NCBI RefSeq assembly: GCF_001941845.1
Contig: NZ_CP018870.1
Coordinates: 620,001 to 684,000, forward strand
Length of the DNA: 64,000 nucleotides
Source: Streptomyces sp. TN58
GTDB lineage: Bacteria > Actinomycetota > Actinomycetes > Streptomycetales > Streptomycetaceae
Reading direction: 5' to 3'
Below the pieces are notes generated by a model. That model saw only the letters and a list, made by a program, of their open reading frames with translations, made no database searches and was not told the DNA's origin. The position numbers and the translations under genes are program-made. How positions within the stretch are numbered: the stretch's first letter is position 1; each line of letters opens with the position of its first letter. Shown here piece by piece: positions 34,792 to 43,936 of the stretch.

Positions 34792-35747
34792 AGCGGTGTT
34801 GTACCAGAACCCGAAGGTGCGCGCAGGGGTACCTGACCGGCCGCCAGAAGCCGGGCGAACGCGTCGAGATCGGCCCCGTGGTGCAGGTCGCTGACCTGCC
34901 CGTCGCCCACTTCGACGACGCGCCAGACGCCGTCGGCGCGCAGGGCCAGGTCGGTGGTCACGAAGGGGCATCCGAGTGCTTCGACGGCCTCGCGGACCGG
35001 TCCGAGGTCGGGGGTCACCACGTCGGCGACGGGGCTGTCCGGATGGGCGGTCACCAGCCGCGGCTCCGCGTCCCGCCACCACACGCGCACCTCCCCGGCA
35101 ACCGGCTCACCCGCCCGCGTCCGCGGCGCGACGAAGTCCTCGAAGGCCCTCAGGACCACGCCGCCCGCCAGGAAGTCCTCCTGGAGCGTGACGAACCGGT
35201 CGACCACCCGGTGCAGAGCGGCCGCGTCGCCGAGGTCGGGCACGTAACAGGCGTCGTCCCACTCGTGCTTGCGGGACTTCACGTAGTCCTTGACCACGGC
35301 GGCGCCGGGCGGCAGGTCCGCGGCGAGGGCGGTGAGCCGCTGCGGATCCGGGGTCCGCCCCGGATCCGTCGGAAGCCAGGCGCTGGCCGGGGTGAGGCCG
35401 GCGAAGGTCCCGTACCAGCCGGGGAGTTCGTGCGCCCGGCGGTACTCCTCGGCGGTGACCGCCAGCCTGCCGCCGCGGCGGTGCAGGGCGGCGTCCAAGG
35501 CCCCGTACCGGTCGGCGGGCACCATCCAGCCCCGGTACCAGACGGGGCCCGCGCCGCCGGGCACCCGGGCGAGGGCCCCCTCGGCGTCCCCGGCGAGCAG
35601 CGCGTCGTGGTCCACGAGCAGCACCCTGCCTCCGGCGGCGCGCAACTGCCGTGCCTCCGCGGCGAAGTGGGCATCGACCCGGCGCTCGTTCAGCGGGTCG
35701 CGGCAGTACAAGACGGTGGCGGTCGCGTCGTCGGCCGTGGTGCGCAT
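34788..35747 (-). CDS. ATP-grasp domain protein (DUF4343-like)
   Basis: This 319-residue protein has the ATP-grasp pattern: a pre-ATP domain with VLYCRDPLNERRVD, central lysines in AAVVKDYVKSRKHEWDD, an acidic residue set in LRAFEDFV and GEVRVWWRD, and the metal-binding end WRVVEVGDGQVSDLH. Such enzymes ligate a carboxylate to an amine or thiol through an acyl-phosphate. It starts the coupled pair with the GNAT gene. The ATG at 35747 has no clear ribosome binding site. The pair is reminiscent of small-molecule or peptide tailoring operons, but no precursor gene is visible nearby. Confidence 0.82.
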   Translation of the reverse strand: MRTTADDATATVLYCRDPLNERRVDAHFAAEARQLRAAGGRVLLVDHDALLAGDAEGALARVPGGAGPVWYRGWMVPADRYGALDAALHRRGGRLAVTAEEYRRAHELPGWYGTFAGLTPASAWLPTDPGRTPDPQRLTALAADLPPGAAVVKDYVKSRKHEWDDACYVPDLGDAAALHRVVDRFVTLQEDFLAGGVVLRAFEDFVAPRTRAGEPVAGEVRVWWRDAEPRLVTAHPDSPVADVVTPDLGPVREAVEALGCPFVTTDLALRADGVWRVVEVGDGQVSDLHHGADLDAFARLLAAGQVPLRAPSGSGTTPL

Positions 35748-35794
35748 GCGGCCACCTTACGCAGGCCGGCGCGGAGCGCCGCGGCAGGGCGGGC

Positions 35795-36265
35795 TCAGCC
35801 CGCGCAGATCACGTCGTCGATCCGGATCGGCTTGGAGTCGAGGCGTACGTACGCGGTGAAGGTGTCGGTCCGGTCCCCCTCCCAGTGGGTGGTGACGGTG
35901 GCCCAGCCGACCGCGGCCGCCTGGGCGACGGTGACCGGGCCGATGCCGATGTCCAGCGGTTCGTTCTGCGCGCAGAGCAGGACGTCGGACTGCGTGTTCG
36001 CCTGTCTTTCCAGGAGCACCTGCGAGACGTGGTGGCGCCGGTCGTGCGCGGACGGCCCGTGCTTCCCGTAGAAGCGGGCGAGGAAACGGCCGATCTGGTC
36101 CGCGGTGTGTGCTCGGGGGGCGGCCGCGGACGCTCCGGCCGCGGTGACAGCGGCGACGGCTGGGGTGGCCACGGCAGGCGCGGCCAGGGCGGGGGCGGGC
36201 GCCGTGACCGGCAGGGCGGAAAGGGCCAGCAGCAGGGCACCAAGGCCGGGGGGCTTCAGCATCAT
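35795..36265 (-). CDS. Secreted hypothetical protein
   Basis: The product is 156 residues: a Sec signal (MMLKPPGLGALLLALSALP, cleavage near ALA-AP), an Ala/Val/Pro-rich spacer, then a compact domain. The domain runs HTADQIGRFLARFYG, HHVSQVLLERQANTQSDVLLC, VGWATVTTHWEGD and IRIDDVIC, with two cysteines probably bonded. It resembles small extracellular Streptomyces proteins of unknown function. ATG 36265 is preferred because it places the signal peptide at the N-terminus; GTG 36295 is in frame. It lies 47 bp upstream of the ATP-grasp gene start on the same strand. Confidence 0.7.
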   Translation of the reverse strand: MMLKPPGLGALLLALSALPVTAPAPALAAPAVATPAVAAVTAAGASAAAPRAHTADQIGRFLARFYGKHGPSAHDRRHHVSQVLLERQANTQSDVLLCAQNEPLDIGIGPVTVAQAAAVGWATVTTHWEGDRTDTFTAYVRLDSKPIRIDDVICAG

Positions 36266-36426
36266 GCCCGGTTTGTACCCGCCCGGCCGGTCCACCGGGA
36301 ACGCCCGGCCCGGATCTCACTCCAGTGGGGGTCGGGATTCACCGCAGAAACGCCTCTGCCTCCCCCGTGCGGTCGGCGCGCGGTAATGGGGTCGCGCGCG
36401 GGCGGCGGTCTCCGTAGGGTCGCCCC

Positions 36427-37173
36427 ATGGGAAAGCCGCTCGTCGCAGTGTTCAGTGGGGCCGGGATGTCCACCGATTCCGGAATCCCCGACTATCGGGG
36501 GCCGCAGGGGCTGTGGCGCCGTGAGCCGGACGCCGAGAAGCTCGTGACCTACGAGTACTACATGGCCGATCCGGAGATCCGGCGGCGGTCCTGGCTGATG
36601 CGGGCCGAGATCGGCGCGCTCGGAGCGCGGCCGAACGCCGCACACGTGGCCGTGGCCGAGCTGGAGCGCGGCGGCACCCCGGTCCGGGTCATCACCCAGA
36701 ACGTCGACGGACTGCACCAGCTGGCCGGGATGCCCGGGCGGAAGGTGTTCGAGCTGCACGGAAACGCCCGGTCCGTGGTCTGCACGGCGTGCCACGCGCG
36801 GTCGGAGATGGACGCCGCGCTGGCCCGGGTCGCCGCCGGGGAACCGGATCCGGCCTGTCTGGCGTGCGGCGGGATCCTCAAGGCGGCGACCGTGATGTTC
36901 GGCCAGCGGCTCGACCCGGTGGTGCTGGGGCAGGCGATGGCCGTGGCCAAGGGGTGCCAGGTGTTCGTCGCCGTCGGGTCGACGCTGCAGGTGCAGCCGG
37001 CCGCCTCACTGGCCGGAATGGCCGCGGAGGCGGGTGCTCGGCTGATCATCGTGAACGCGGAGGAGACGCCGTACGACAGCCTCGCCGACGAGGTCGTCCG
37101 CGAACCGATCGGCACGGCCCTGCCGGCCCTCCTGGCCCGAATCGCCGCGGACGGGGCTCAGCCGGTGCCGTGA
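36427..37173 (+). CDS. Sirtuin, NAD-dependent protein deacylase
   Basis: The 248-residue Sir2-family enzyme has [15 protein letters not shown] (NAD-binding loop), TQNVDGLH, the catalytic His in FELHGN, and a zinc site formed by CTAC and [14 protein letters not shown] and [11 protein letters not shown] complete the Rossmann fold. It removes acetyl or other acyl groups from lysine, using NAD. GTP- or ADP-ribosylating variants differ in the zinc region, so deacylation is the likely activity. The ATG has no strong ribosome binding site. It stands alone. Confidence 0.94.
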   Translation: MGKPLVAVFSGAGMSTDSGIPDYRGPQGLWRREPDAEKLVTYEYYMADPEIRRRSWLMRAEIGALGARPNAAHVAVAELERGGTPVRVITQNVDGLHQLAGMPGRKVFELHGNARSVVCTACHARSEMDAALARVAAGEPDPACLACGGILKAATVMFGQRLDPVVLGQAMAVAKGCQVFVAVGSTLQVQPAASLAGMAAEAGARLIIVNAEETPYDSLADEVVREPIGTALPALLARIAADGAQPVP

Positions 37174-37231
37174 CCGGACGGTTCACCGGGTCACGGCACT
37201 TCGGCAAACCCCTCCGGCCACGCCCGACCCG

Positions 37232-37714
37232 CTATCCCGCGTCGGCGGCGCGGCGCATCTCGGCCACGTCCAGCTTCTTCATCTTCAGCATCGCGGCCAT
37301 GGCCCGGGCGGCACGGCCGGGGTCCGGGTCGCTGACGAGTTCGACGGCACCGGGCGGGACGACCTGCCAGGACACCCCGAACTTGTCCTTGACCCAGCCG
37401 CAGGCGGACTCCTGGCCGCCGTCCCGGGTCAGCGCGTCGTAGTAGTAGTCCGCCTCGGCCTCGTCGGCGCAGTCGATCTGGAAGGAGATCGCCTCGGTGA
37501 AGGGGAACTGCGGTCCGCCGTTGAGACCGACGAACCGCTGCCCGTTGATCTCGAACTCGACGGTCATGACCGAGCCCTCCTGCTCGGGGTTGGCCTGCGT
37601 GTAGCGCGCGATCCGCCCGATCCTGCCGTCCTTGAAGACGGACAGGTAGTAGTCGGCCGCCGCTTCCGCGTCGCCGTCGAACCACAGACACGTGGTGAAA
37701 CCGTTGCCGCTCAT
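37232..37714 (-). CDS. VOC-superfamily protein (PhnB/3-demethylubiquinone-methyltransferase-like)
   Basis: The 160-residue glyoxalase-fold protein has FTTCLWFDGDAEAAADYYLSVF, then GQRFVGLNGGPQFPFTEAISF and CGWVKDKFGVSWQVVP, the signature of PhnB-like VOC proteins. The C-terminal extension ARAMAAMLKMKKLDVAEM is common in this subgroup. Metal ligands cannot be assigned with confidence. GGAGG lies 5-6 nt upstream of ATG 37714. The function of the subgroup is undefined. Confidence 0.9.
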   Translation of the reverse strand: MSGNGFTTCLWFDGDAEAAADYYLSVFKDGRIGRIARYTQANPEQEGSVMTVEFEINGQRFVGLNGGPQFPFTEAISFQIDCADEAEADYYYDALTRDGGQESACGWVKDKFGVSWQVVPPGAVELVSDPDPGRAARAMAAMLKMKKLDVAEMRRAADAG

Positions 37715-37765
37715 CTCTGCCTCCAGGCCGGTGCGTGGACGGTGGATACCGCTTCCACACATAGA

Positions 37766-37810
37766 GACCGGCCCCGGGCCCGAAACTCATCGGTGGGCCC
37801 GGGGCCGGTC
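37766..37810 (-). terminator. Perfect 16-bp hairpin terminator
   Basis: GACCGGCCCCGGGCCC, a 13-nt loop, then the exact reverse complement. It lies 30 bp downstream of the stop codon of the large glycosyltransferase gene and before the VOC gene. It has no U-tract. Confidence 0.8.
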
Positions 37811-37840
37811 GTCATTCGGCCTGGATTTCGACCGTACGGC

Positions 37841-40800
37841 CTACTTCGCGGGCTCCGCGCCCTGGGCGAGCATCCGGTCGACGACCCGCTCGGCGGCGTC
37901 GCCCTGGTCCAGGTCGCAGAACTCCTCGCGGAACGCCGCCCGCGCCGCCGCGTACTCGGCTCCGACCGCGTCCGCGGTGCGCACGGCCTCGATCAGGCTC
38001 TCCGAGTCGGCCAGCAGCGGGCCGGGCGCCTTCTCCTCCAGGTCGAAGTTGAAGCCCCGCAGCGTGTCGCGGTAGTGCTCCAGGTCGTACGTGAAGAGCA
38101 GGATCGGCCGGTCGGTGAGGGCGAAGTCGAAGATCGCGGAGGAGTAGTCCGAGATCAGCACGTCGGCGACGAGGAGCAGGTCGGCGGCGTCGGGCCAGCG
38201 GGACACGTCGACGACGAAACCGTCGCGGACACCCTCGCGGACCTGCTCGGTGACGTGGTGGTGGCCGCGGACCAGCAGGACGTGGTCCTCACCCAGTTCG
38301 CGGCGGGCCCGGTCCAGGTCGATCCGCAGGTCGAGCTTGTAGCCACCCGACCAGCCCTCGCAGTTCTCACGCCAGGTGGGCATGTAGAGGACGACCTTCT
38401 TGCCCTCGGGCAGGCCGAGCCGGCGCCTGACCTCGGCGATCCGCTTCGCGTCGGGCCGCACCAGCGCGTCGGTGCGCGGGCTGCCGGCCTCGATGACCTC
38501 GCCCTCGTAGCCGAGGGCGCGCTTGAGCAGCGGCGTCGCGTAGGAGCTCGGGGAGGCGAGCAGGGTCCACTGGGCGCTGTCGTGCGCGAGGCCTTCCAGG
38601 ATCTCCGGGCTCGTGTAGTAGTCGTGCACGAAGTCGTGGCCGATCTGCTTGATCGGCGTACCGTGCCAGGTCTGGACGACGACCTGGCCGGGGCGGCGCT
38701 GGAACAGTGCCGGCACGCTGTCGTTGGTCACGAAGTAGCGGGCGCGGGCGAGGACCTCCCAGGACTCCACGCTGCCGTGCTGCACGGCGCGGGCGGTCGC
38801 GGGGACCTCGGTACGCCCGTCGCGGACCAGCCAGATGTGCTCCAGCTTCTCGCCGCGGCGCAGCAGTTCCTCGTGGATGGCGCGGGGTGCGTCACCGGCG
38901 CCCTGCCCCTGGAAGGTGTCGTAGACGACGATGTCCTTGACCGGCAGGGCCCGCTGCGCCGGGTACGTCTCGAACCGGGCGACGCGCTGGGCGTAGCGGG
39001 AGCGGTCGTGCGGGCTCAGCAGCGGGTCGGCGACAAGCGCCATGCGGTCGTGGAAGCGGGTCTCGATCCGCATCCGGCGGCCTTGCACGGTGAGGGGGTG
39101 CGGGCCGGCGAAGAGGAGACCGGGGGACATCTGGACCGGGGCCCCGCGGTCCACGCCGAGCAGGCCCGCGGTGGTGCCGCCCTGGGCGGCCGGCCGCAGG
39201 GTGGGCCACCAGCGGCCCTCGGGAAGCGTGGTGCGGCCCGCGAACGGCTCGGGGAGCACGGGCTTGAAGGTGGTCTCGAAGCCGTCGCCGTCGCGGGTGA
39301 CCGGGTAGCTGAACTCCATGCCGTGCGCGTTGTGCAGGACGAGCTCGTAGGGCTCGTCGGTCGGCGCGGCGAACCGGCCCCGCAGGGTCAGGGCGCCGTC
39401 CTCGACCTCGACGGCGTCCACGAGCGGCGGGGAGGGCTGCACGGAGAGGGTGAGGTGGCCGGTGTTGCCGCGCTTGACGAACAGGGCGCGGCCGGCGGTC
39501 GGGCCGGGCAGGGGCAGGACGAGGCCGTTGAAGCCGGCGCGTTCGTCGTGGGCCAGGCGGTGCTCGGTGCCGTCGGAGCCGATCACCGAGAGGCTCCACG
39601 GCTCGGGGGTCCATTCGCCGGGCTCGCACTCGGCGTCCGGGACGGCGGCCAGGTCGGCCAGCGCGACGCGGGCGGTGAAGGGCGTGCGGCCGGCGGCGGC
39701 GGTGCCCGTCTCCAGCGGGAAGTCGGCGGTGGTGCCGGTGGAGACGTGGACGGCCTTGAGGCGGACGGCCTCGACTCCGGCGGAGAGCTCGCCGGCGATC
39801 TCGACGGCGTCGTCGCCCGCGGGCCGGGCGTCCAGGGCGCGGGCGCGGGCGACCTCGACCTGGATGGTGAGGGCGCCGGAGACGGCCGGGATGATCCGGA
39901 CGTCGGGGGCGACCCAGAAGGGGGGCGGGTTCTGGCCGGTGTCGTGCTCACCGCCGCGGAGGCGGGCGCGGTGCAGGCCGCCGGCGCCGGTGACGGCGAT
40001 GGACGTGGTCCATATGCCGTCGTTCCACTTGCCGCCCGACTGGAAGATCGAGGGGTCGACGACGGCGGTGAAGCCGGCCCAGTCGGCGTGCCGCAGCGCG
40101 AGGTGCGGGGACTTCACGGTGGCCATCGGGGAGGCGACCGTACGGGTGCTGACGACGGAGCGGCGGCGCTTGCCTCCCTCGCGGAAGATCAGCATCTTGC
40201 GGGAGCCGAGCCGGCTCTCCGCGCCGAGGTGGCCGGGCAGGGCGTAGCCGCGCAGCAGCAGCTTGCCGTCGGACCAGGCGGCCTGCTCCAGGCGGCTGAC
40301 GACGCGGCGCTCGCGCGTGCCGAGGGTGAGGATCTTGGCGGGGACGGGCGGGCGGCCCTGCAGGAAGGGGTAGTCGGCCTGCGGGCGGGCGAGGCCCTTG
40401 ACCGGCACGCTGTAGTGGTAGTCGCGCTGGTGGTTCAGGAGCGCGATGAAGTCCTCGACGCGGCCCTCGCCGGCGAGGTAGGCCTTGAGGCGGTCCGCGA
40501 CGGTCAGGTCGGGCCAGGGGCCGGTGCCGATCTCGCGGACGAGGCCGCCGACCTCCTTGACGAAGGCGGCGCGGAAGTCGGGGCCGCCCTCGGCGACGTA
40601 CTTGTAGATGAGCGGGAGTTCCTCGCTCAGCACGTTGTAGTCGTAGTCCCGCAGGTAGCGCGCGTACTTGGGGCCCTGCTTGGCCTTGAGGGACTCGCGG
40701 ACCAGGCGGACGGACTTCACGCGGTCGATGAGGGAGACCGGGTCGGTGGAGCGCTGGGTGATGGAGCGCTCTCCCGTCTCGCGGACGCGCCAGTGGTAGA

Positions 40801-41416
40801 CGCAGTCGCTGAGGATGTCGACGCTGGAGGCGAAGTAGTGCGCGGGGATGCTGACGGGCGCGTCCTCGTAGAGGATGCCCTCCGGGTACTGGAAGCCGTG
40901 CTCGTCCCAGAAGGTGCGCCGGTAGACCTTGTTCCAGGCGGTCCGGTCGGTGACCAGCGCCGGGAACTTGGAGATGTGGGTCTTCAGCTGGGTCTTGGAG
41001 AAGGCGGCCCGGTGGCCCCACGACTGGTTCATGCCGACCGAGCGGAAGCGCTTGACGTTGCCTCCGGCGAAGTCGGAGCCCGTCTCGTCCAGGGCTTCGA
41101 TCAGCCGCTGGTAGGCGTAGTCCGGCATGGTGTCGTCACTGTCGACGAAGGCCAGGTACTCACTGTCCGGGTGGATGTGGCGGGCGCCGGCGTTGCGGGC
41201 GGCGCCGAGGCCGGCGTTCTCCTGCATGACGACCCGGAAGCGCTTGTCACGCGCCGCGAAGGCTTTGGCTATGACGGCGCTGGTGTCCGTGGAGCCGTCG
41301 TCCACGAGGATGGCCTCGAAGTCGCCGAAGGTCTGAGCGGCGATGGATTCCAGGCACTCGTCGAGGTAGAGCTCGACGTTGTAGACGGGGACGACGATGC
41401 TCAGGCGCGGGGGCAT
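37841..41416 (-). CDS. Bifunctional GT2 glycosyltransferase/CDP-glycerol glycerophosphotransferase
   Basis: The product is 1191 residues. The N-terminal GT2 domain (1-about 220) has LSIVVPVYNVELYLDECL, LVDDGSTD and AFVDSDD. A long beta-rich middle part follows (about 380-760). The C-terminal TagF-like polymerase (about 780-1180) shows VVQTWHGTPIKQIGH, YMPTWRENCEG and LISDYSSAIFDFAL. TagF enzymes polymerise glycerol phosphate for teichoic-acid-like wall polymers. GGAGAAA lies 9 nt upstream of ATG 41416. The same GT2-TagF fusion occurs in other Streptomyces wall-polymer genes. It is transcribed alone from an AT-rich upstream region. Confidence 0.9.
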   Translation of the reverse strand: MPPRLSIVVPVYNVELYLDECLESIAAQTFGDFEAILVDDGSTDTSAVIAKAFAARDKRFRVVMQENAGLGAARNAGARHIHPDSEYLAFVDSDDTMPDYAYQRLIEALDETGSDFAGGNVKRFRSVGMNQSWGHRAAFSKTQLKTHISKFPALVTDRTAWNKVYRRTFWDEHGFQYPEGILYEDAPVSIPAHYFASSVDILSDCVYHWRVRETGERSITQRSTDPVSLIDRVKSVRLVRESLKAKQGPKYARYLRDYDYNVLSEELPLIYKYVAEGGPDFRAAFVKEVGGLVREIGTGPWPDLTVADRLKAYLAGEGRVEDFIALLNHQRDYHYSVPVKGLARPQADYPFLQGRPPVPAKILTLGTRERRVVSRLEQAAWSDGKLLLRGYALPGHLGAESRLGSRKMLIFREGGKRRRSVVSTRTVASPMATVKSPHLALRHADWAGFTAVVDPSIFQSGGKWNDGIWTTSIAVTGAGGLHRARLRGGEHDTGQNPPPFWVAPDVRIIPAVSGALTIQVEVARARALDARPAGDDAVEIAGELSAGVEAVRLKAVHVSTGTTADFPLETGTAAAGRTPFTARVALADLAAVPDAECEPGEWTPEPWSLSVIGSDGTEHRLAHDERAGFNGLVLPLPGPTAGRALFVKRGNTGHLTLSVQPSPPLVDAVEVEDGALTLRGRFAAPTDEPYELVLHNAHGMEFSYPVTRDGDGFETTFKPVLPEPFAGRTTLPEGRWWPTLRPAAQGGTTAGLLGVDRGAPVQMSPGLLFAGPHPLTVQGRRMRIETRFHDRMALVADPLLSPHDRSRYAQRVARFETYPAQRALPVKDIVVYDTFQGQGAGDAPRAIHEELLRRGEKLEHIWLVRDGRTEVPATARAVQHGSVESWEVLARARYFVTNDSVPALFQRRPGQVVVQTWHGTPIKQIGHDFVHDYYTSPEILEGLAHDSAQWTLLASPSSYATPLLKRALGYEGEVIEAGSPRTDALVRPDAKRIAEVRRRLGLPEGKKVVLYMPTWRENCEGWSGGYKLDLRIDLDRARRELGEDHVLLVRGHHHVTEQVREGVRDGFVVDVSRWPDAADLLLVADVLISDYSSAIFDFALTDRPILLFTYDLEHYRDTLRGFNFDLEEKAPGPLLADSESLIEAVRTADAVGAEYAAARAAFREEFCDLDQGDAAERVVDRMLAQGAEPAK

Positions 41417-41472
41417 GGGTGGCGGTTTCTCCAGCGTTTTTGCTTTTTCGATGATCAGCTCACAGCATCTTA

Positions 41473-41485
41473 CTCTGTAACAGAG
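41473..41485. promoter_or_regulatory. CTCTGT-A-ACAGAG dyad upstream of the glycosyltransferase gene
   Basis: A perfect 6-bp inverted repeat with a 1-nt centre lies 57 bp upstream of the start codon, in a markedly AT-rich stretch (about 41430-41510). On the coding strand TAAGAT follows as a possible -10. It could be an operator, but no cognate regulator is evident. Confidence 0.4.
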
Positions 41486-41607
41486 CTATAAACTCCAGCC
41501 ATATCGGGCATAGGGCGCTGATCGCCGGGGCGGACGGCAAAGAATTCAGCCGTCCGCCACTTCGACGCTGTGGATGGGACGCGATCCGTCCCCACCGGCG
41601 ACCCCGC

Positions 41608-41982
41608 TCAGATCTCCAGTTCGGCTTCGATCTTCTTCAGCTGATGGCGGGCCATGGCGAGGTTGGCCCGCTTCTTGTCGAGGGCCAGATAGAGGAAGAA
41701 CCCCACGGAGCCCCGGCCCTTCATGAGCCGGATGAGGTGGTACTGGCTGCCGAGGGTGATCAGGATGTCCTCGATCTCGTCCTGGAGGCCGAGGAGCTCC
41801 ATCGTGCGGACCTTGGCACGCACCACGTCCGTGTTGCCGGCGGCCGCGACCGCGAGGTCGAGGTCCTTGCCGCCGCCGATGGTGCCGAGGGCCATGCCGC
41901 TGCCGTAGTCCACCAGGGCCGCGCCCAGCGCGCCCTCGATGACGGTGGTGGCTTCCTTGAGCGCGGTCTCCACGTTGACCAT
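41608..41982 (-). CDS. Roadblock/LC7-like protein
   Basis: This 124-residue protein shares the segment [16 protein letters not shown] with the gene at 43369 (ALVDWSSGLALGTIGE), so the two are paralogues. The fold fits roadblock/LC7 (MglB-like): an N-terminal helix, then strands, and [15 protein letters not shown] with FFLYLALDK. It ends in a Lys-rich helix. In Streptomyces conservons, LC7 proteins act on Ras-like GTPases, but no GTPase is encoded here. It is last in a run of four genes on the minus strand, 107 bp after the preceding one. Confidence 0.75.
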   Translation of the reverse strand: MVNVETALKEATTVIEGALGAALVDYGSGMALGTIGGGKDLDLAVAAAGNTDVVRAKVRTMELLGLQDEIEDILITLGSQYHLIRLMKGRGSVGFFLYLALDKKRANLAMARHQLKKIEAELEI

Positions 41983-42089
41983 GAGAGGTTCCCTTTCCGT
42001 TGGATGTAGCTCGATGCTGATGTGCAGTGACGGACTGTGGTTGTCCTGAAAGCGGCGGGACCGCCTCCGCGGCCGGTCCCGTTCGCGGA

Positions 42090-42509
42090 TCAGGCGGGCG
42101 CTGAGCCGGAGCCCCGGCGCGCGAGGGTGTGTTCGATGAGTTCGGCTATGCGCAGGCTGGAGCGGCGGGCCTCCAGATGGAGGCGCCCGACGTTGACCCG
42201 TGGCTCGGCGGTGAGGGTGAGGACGGCAGCCGTGCCCGCGGCGTAGGTCGCGACGTATCCGTCGGCGCCCCGCACGAGCAGTTCGCGGAACGCGCCCTGG
42301 CCGGTGCTGTCGCTGAGCCGCTGGGCCACGCCGAGGGCGGCGGCGGTCAGGGCGGCGACCGCCTCGGCCTCGGCAGCGGCGCTGTCCTGGGCGAGGACGA
42401 AGCCGTCGGCGCTCGCGGCGAGGGCGCCGGTGAGCTGGGGCAGGCGGGCCCGCAGCCTGCGGAGCTCGGCGAGTATCTCGGCCTCCGTCTCGGGGGGCAC
42501 CGTACTCAT
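42090..42509 (-). CDS. Roadblock/LC7-domain protein
   Basis: This 139-residue LC7 protein starts with an amphipathic helix ([17 protein letters not shown]), then [18 protein letters not shown], the canonical opening of the domain. [23 protein letters not shown] follows. A C-terminal extension ([17 protein letters not shown]) may mediate partner binding. GAAAGGAG lies close upstream of ATG 42509. It is the third of the four-gene cluster. Likely a regulator or scaffold for a small GTPase encoded elsewhere. Confidence 0.85.
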   Translation of the reverse strand: MSTVPPETEAEILAELRRLRARLPQLTGALAASADGFVLAQDSAAAEAEAVAALTAAALGVAQRLSDSTGQGAFRELLVRGADGYVATYAAGTAAVLTLTAEPRVNVGRLHLEARRSSLRIAELIEHTLARRGSGSAPA

Positions 42510-42577
42510 GTCCTTTCTCCTTTCGGGCTGCCTACGCTCGGAGCGGTCGGCACGCAAGGCCGGTCGCAGCGGGAGCC

Positions 42578-43372
42578 TCACAGGCTTGCCTCCAGTGCGT
42601 CGCGTAACCGGCGGAGCAGCGCCACGTCCGGGGATTGGGCCTGGGTCATCCAGTCGGGCAGGGCCACCTCGACCGGCGGAGGGGCCGGGCTGTGCGGCGT
42701 CTCGACCAGTCCGGCGGCCGCGAGGCGGCGTACGTCGAGCAGGGTGTGGAAGGCGGGCCTGCCCAGTGTCCAGGCCAGGTCCGCGGGGGTGCGTATGCCG
42801 TCGGCCCGGTCCAGCAGCATCCGCTGGCGGGCGGTGACCGTCTGGCCCGGCGCGGCCGCGCGGGGCACCACGGGGGCGGTGTCGAGCAGCGGGTACGGCC
42901 AGACCGCGTCGAGCAGTTCGCGTCGGCGCCGCGTCTCGCGTTCGACGGCGGCGGCGGCGACGGAGCGGACCGAGCCGATCCAGTGGGTGGCCCCGCGGCG
43001 GAAGCGGGAGGGTCCGCTGCCCGGGGACAGTGCGAAGAAGGCGGCGTCGAAGATGGCTGCGAGGTGGCATATCTCCAGCTCTCCGCCGGCGAGCCCGCCG
43101 CTGTCCACGAGGAAGCGGGCGACCTGTCGGCGGGCCCCGGCCCGGTCCACCGCCTCGCGCCACCTCTCGGGAGCGAGGCCGCCGCCGGCCGTGAGGAGGA
43201 CGTCGAGGCCGGGGGTGGCGGGGCTCTCCGCGTGGACTATTCGTCCGTCTTCCAGGAAGAGGGTGCCCCGGTCGCGGAGCAGGGCGCCGGTGGCCCGCTC
43301 CGCGGCGAGCCGGGCCAGGAGGGGGGAGACGGCCGCGAGGGCGTTCGGGGCGGCCGTTGCCGGGACGGTCAT
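42578..43372 (-). CDS. DUF4388-like/PatA-N-type protein, TTA-containing
   Basis: The product is 264 residues. The N-terminal part resembles DUF4388 (LLRDRGTLFLEDGRIVHAES, then VARFLVDSGGL and ICHLAAIFDAAFFALS). The C-terminal half is a winged-helix-like region (RADGIRTPADLAWTLGRPAF, then LAAAGLVETP). DUF4388 proteins accompany GTPase/LC7 polarity systems. Its start overlaps the stop of the upstream LC7 gene (ATGA). Codon 256 is TTA (42605-42607), near the end, so complete synthesis may depend on bldA. The role is inferred from neighbours only. Confidence 0.72.
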   Translation of the reverse strand: MTVPATAAPNALAAVSPLLARLAAERATGALLRDRGTLFLEDGRIVHAESPATPGLDVLLTAGGGLAPERWREAVDRAGARRQVARFLVDSGGLAGGELEICHLAAIFDAAFFALSPGSGPSRFRRGATHWIGSVRSVAAAAVERETRRRRELLDAVWPYPLLDTAPVVPRAAAPGQTVTARQRMLLDRADGIRTPADLAWTLGRPAFHTLLDVRRLAAAGLVETPHSPAPPPVEVALPDWMTQAQSPDVALLRRLRDALEASL

Positions 43373-43776
43373 CTGAGCACCAGCCCCTCGGCGAGGGCCC
43401 TGAGTCTGATGCGGGCGAAGGCGAGGTTCCCGTCCGCCCGGTCGAGCCAGACGTGGAGGAACACACTGCTGTCGAAGCTCGTCTCGACGAACCGCAGGAG
43501 GTGGAAGCCGCCTCGGGTCGTGACGATCAGGTCCTCGACAGCGGGGCCGGCGGGGCCCGCCCCGCCACCGGGACCCGCGTCCGCGCGGGCGAAGGACTCG
43601 TACTCGGCGGCCGCGCGGGCCAGCTCGGCGGTCTCGGCGGCGGTGGTCTCGTGGTCCCCCACGGGGGATTCCCCGATGGTGCCGAGAGCCAGCCCGCTGC
43701 TCCAGTCGACCAGCGCGGCCCCCCGCGCACCAGGCAGGGCCATGGCTTCGAGCAGGCATTCGTCGATCCCGGGCAC
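43369..43776 (-). CDS. Roadblock/LC7-like protein, first gene of the cluster
   Basis: The product is 135 residues. GTG 43776 is chosen because GGAGGGGAG lies just upstream, rather than the longer open frame. It has MALPGARGAALVDWSSGLAL, an Ala/Glu/Gly-rich insert, then EDLIVTTRGGFHLLRFVET and FLHVWLDRADGNLAFARIRL, parallel to the 124-residue paralogue at 41608. Its stop overlaps the DUF4388 gene start. It probably forms dimers with the other LC7 proteins. Confidence 0.75.
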   Translation of the reverse strand: MPGIDECLLEAMALPGARGAALVDWSSGLALGTIGESPVGDHETTAAETAELARAAAEYESFARADAGPGGGAGPAGPAVEDLIVTTRGGFHLLRFVETSFDSSVFLHVWLDRADGNLAFARIRLRALAEGLVLR

Positions 43777-43936
43777 GCGGGCTCCCCTCCCGGCCGGACG
43801 TGCGGTGTGCACGGTTGTGCGGCGCGACAGGAGGGAACTTACTCAAGTTCCGCAGGGCGAAAGGGCGTTCTGGCATTTTCCGCTGGAACATGCCATTCGG
43901 GGTGTAAGAGCTTGGCCGGAACGCGTCGGAATCTGA

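Noticed and set aside
37742..41491. A 1249-residue plus-strand open frame
   Set aside because: It is antisense to the TagF-like gene. It is a Gly/Ala/Val/Arg-rich artefact of high-GC coding, whereas the minus-strand frame has clear GT2 and TagF motifs.
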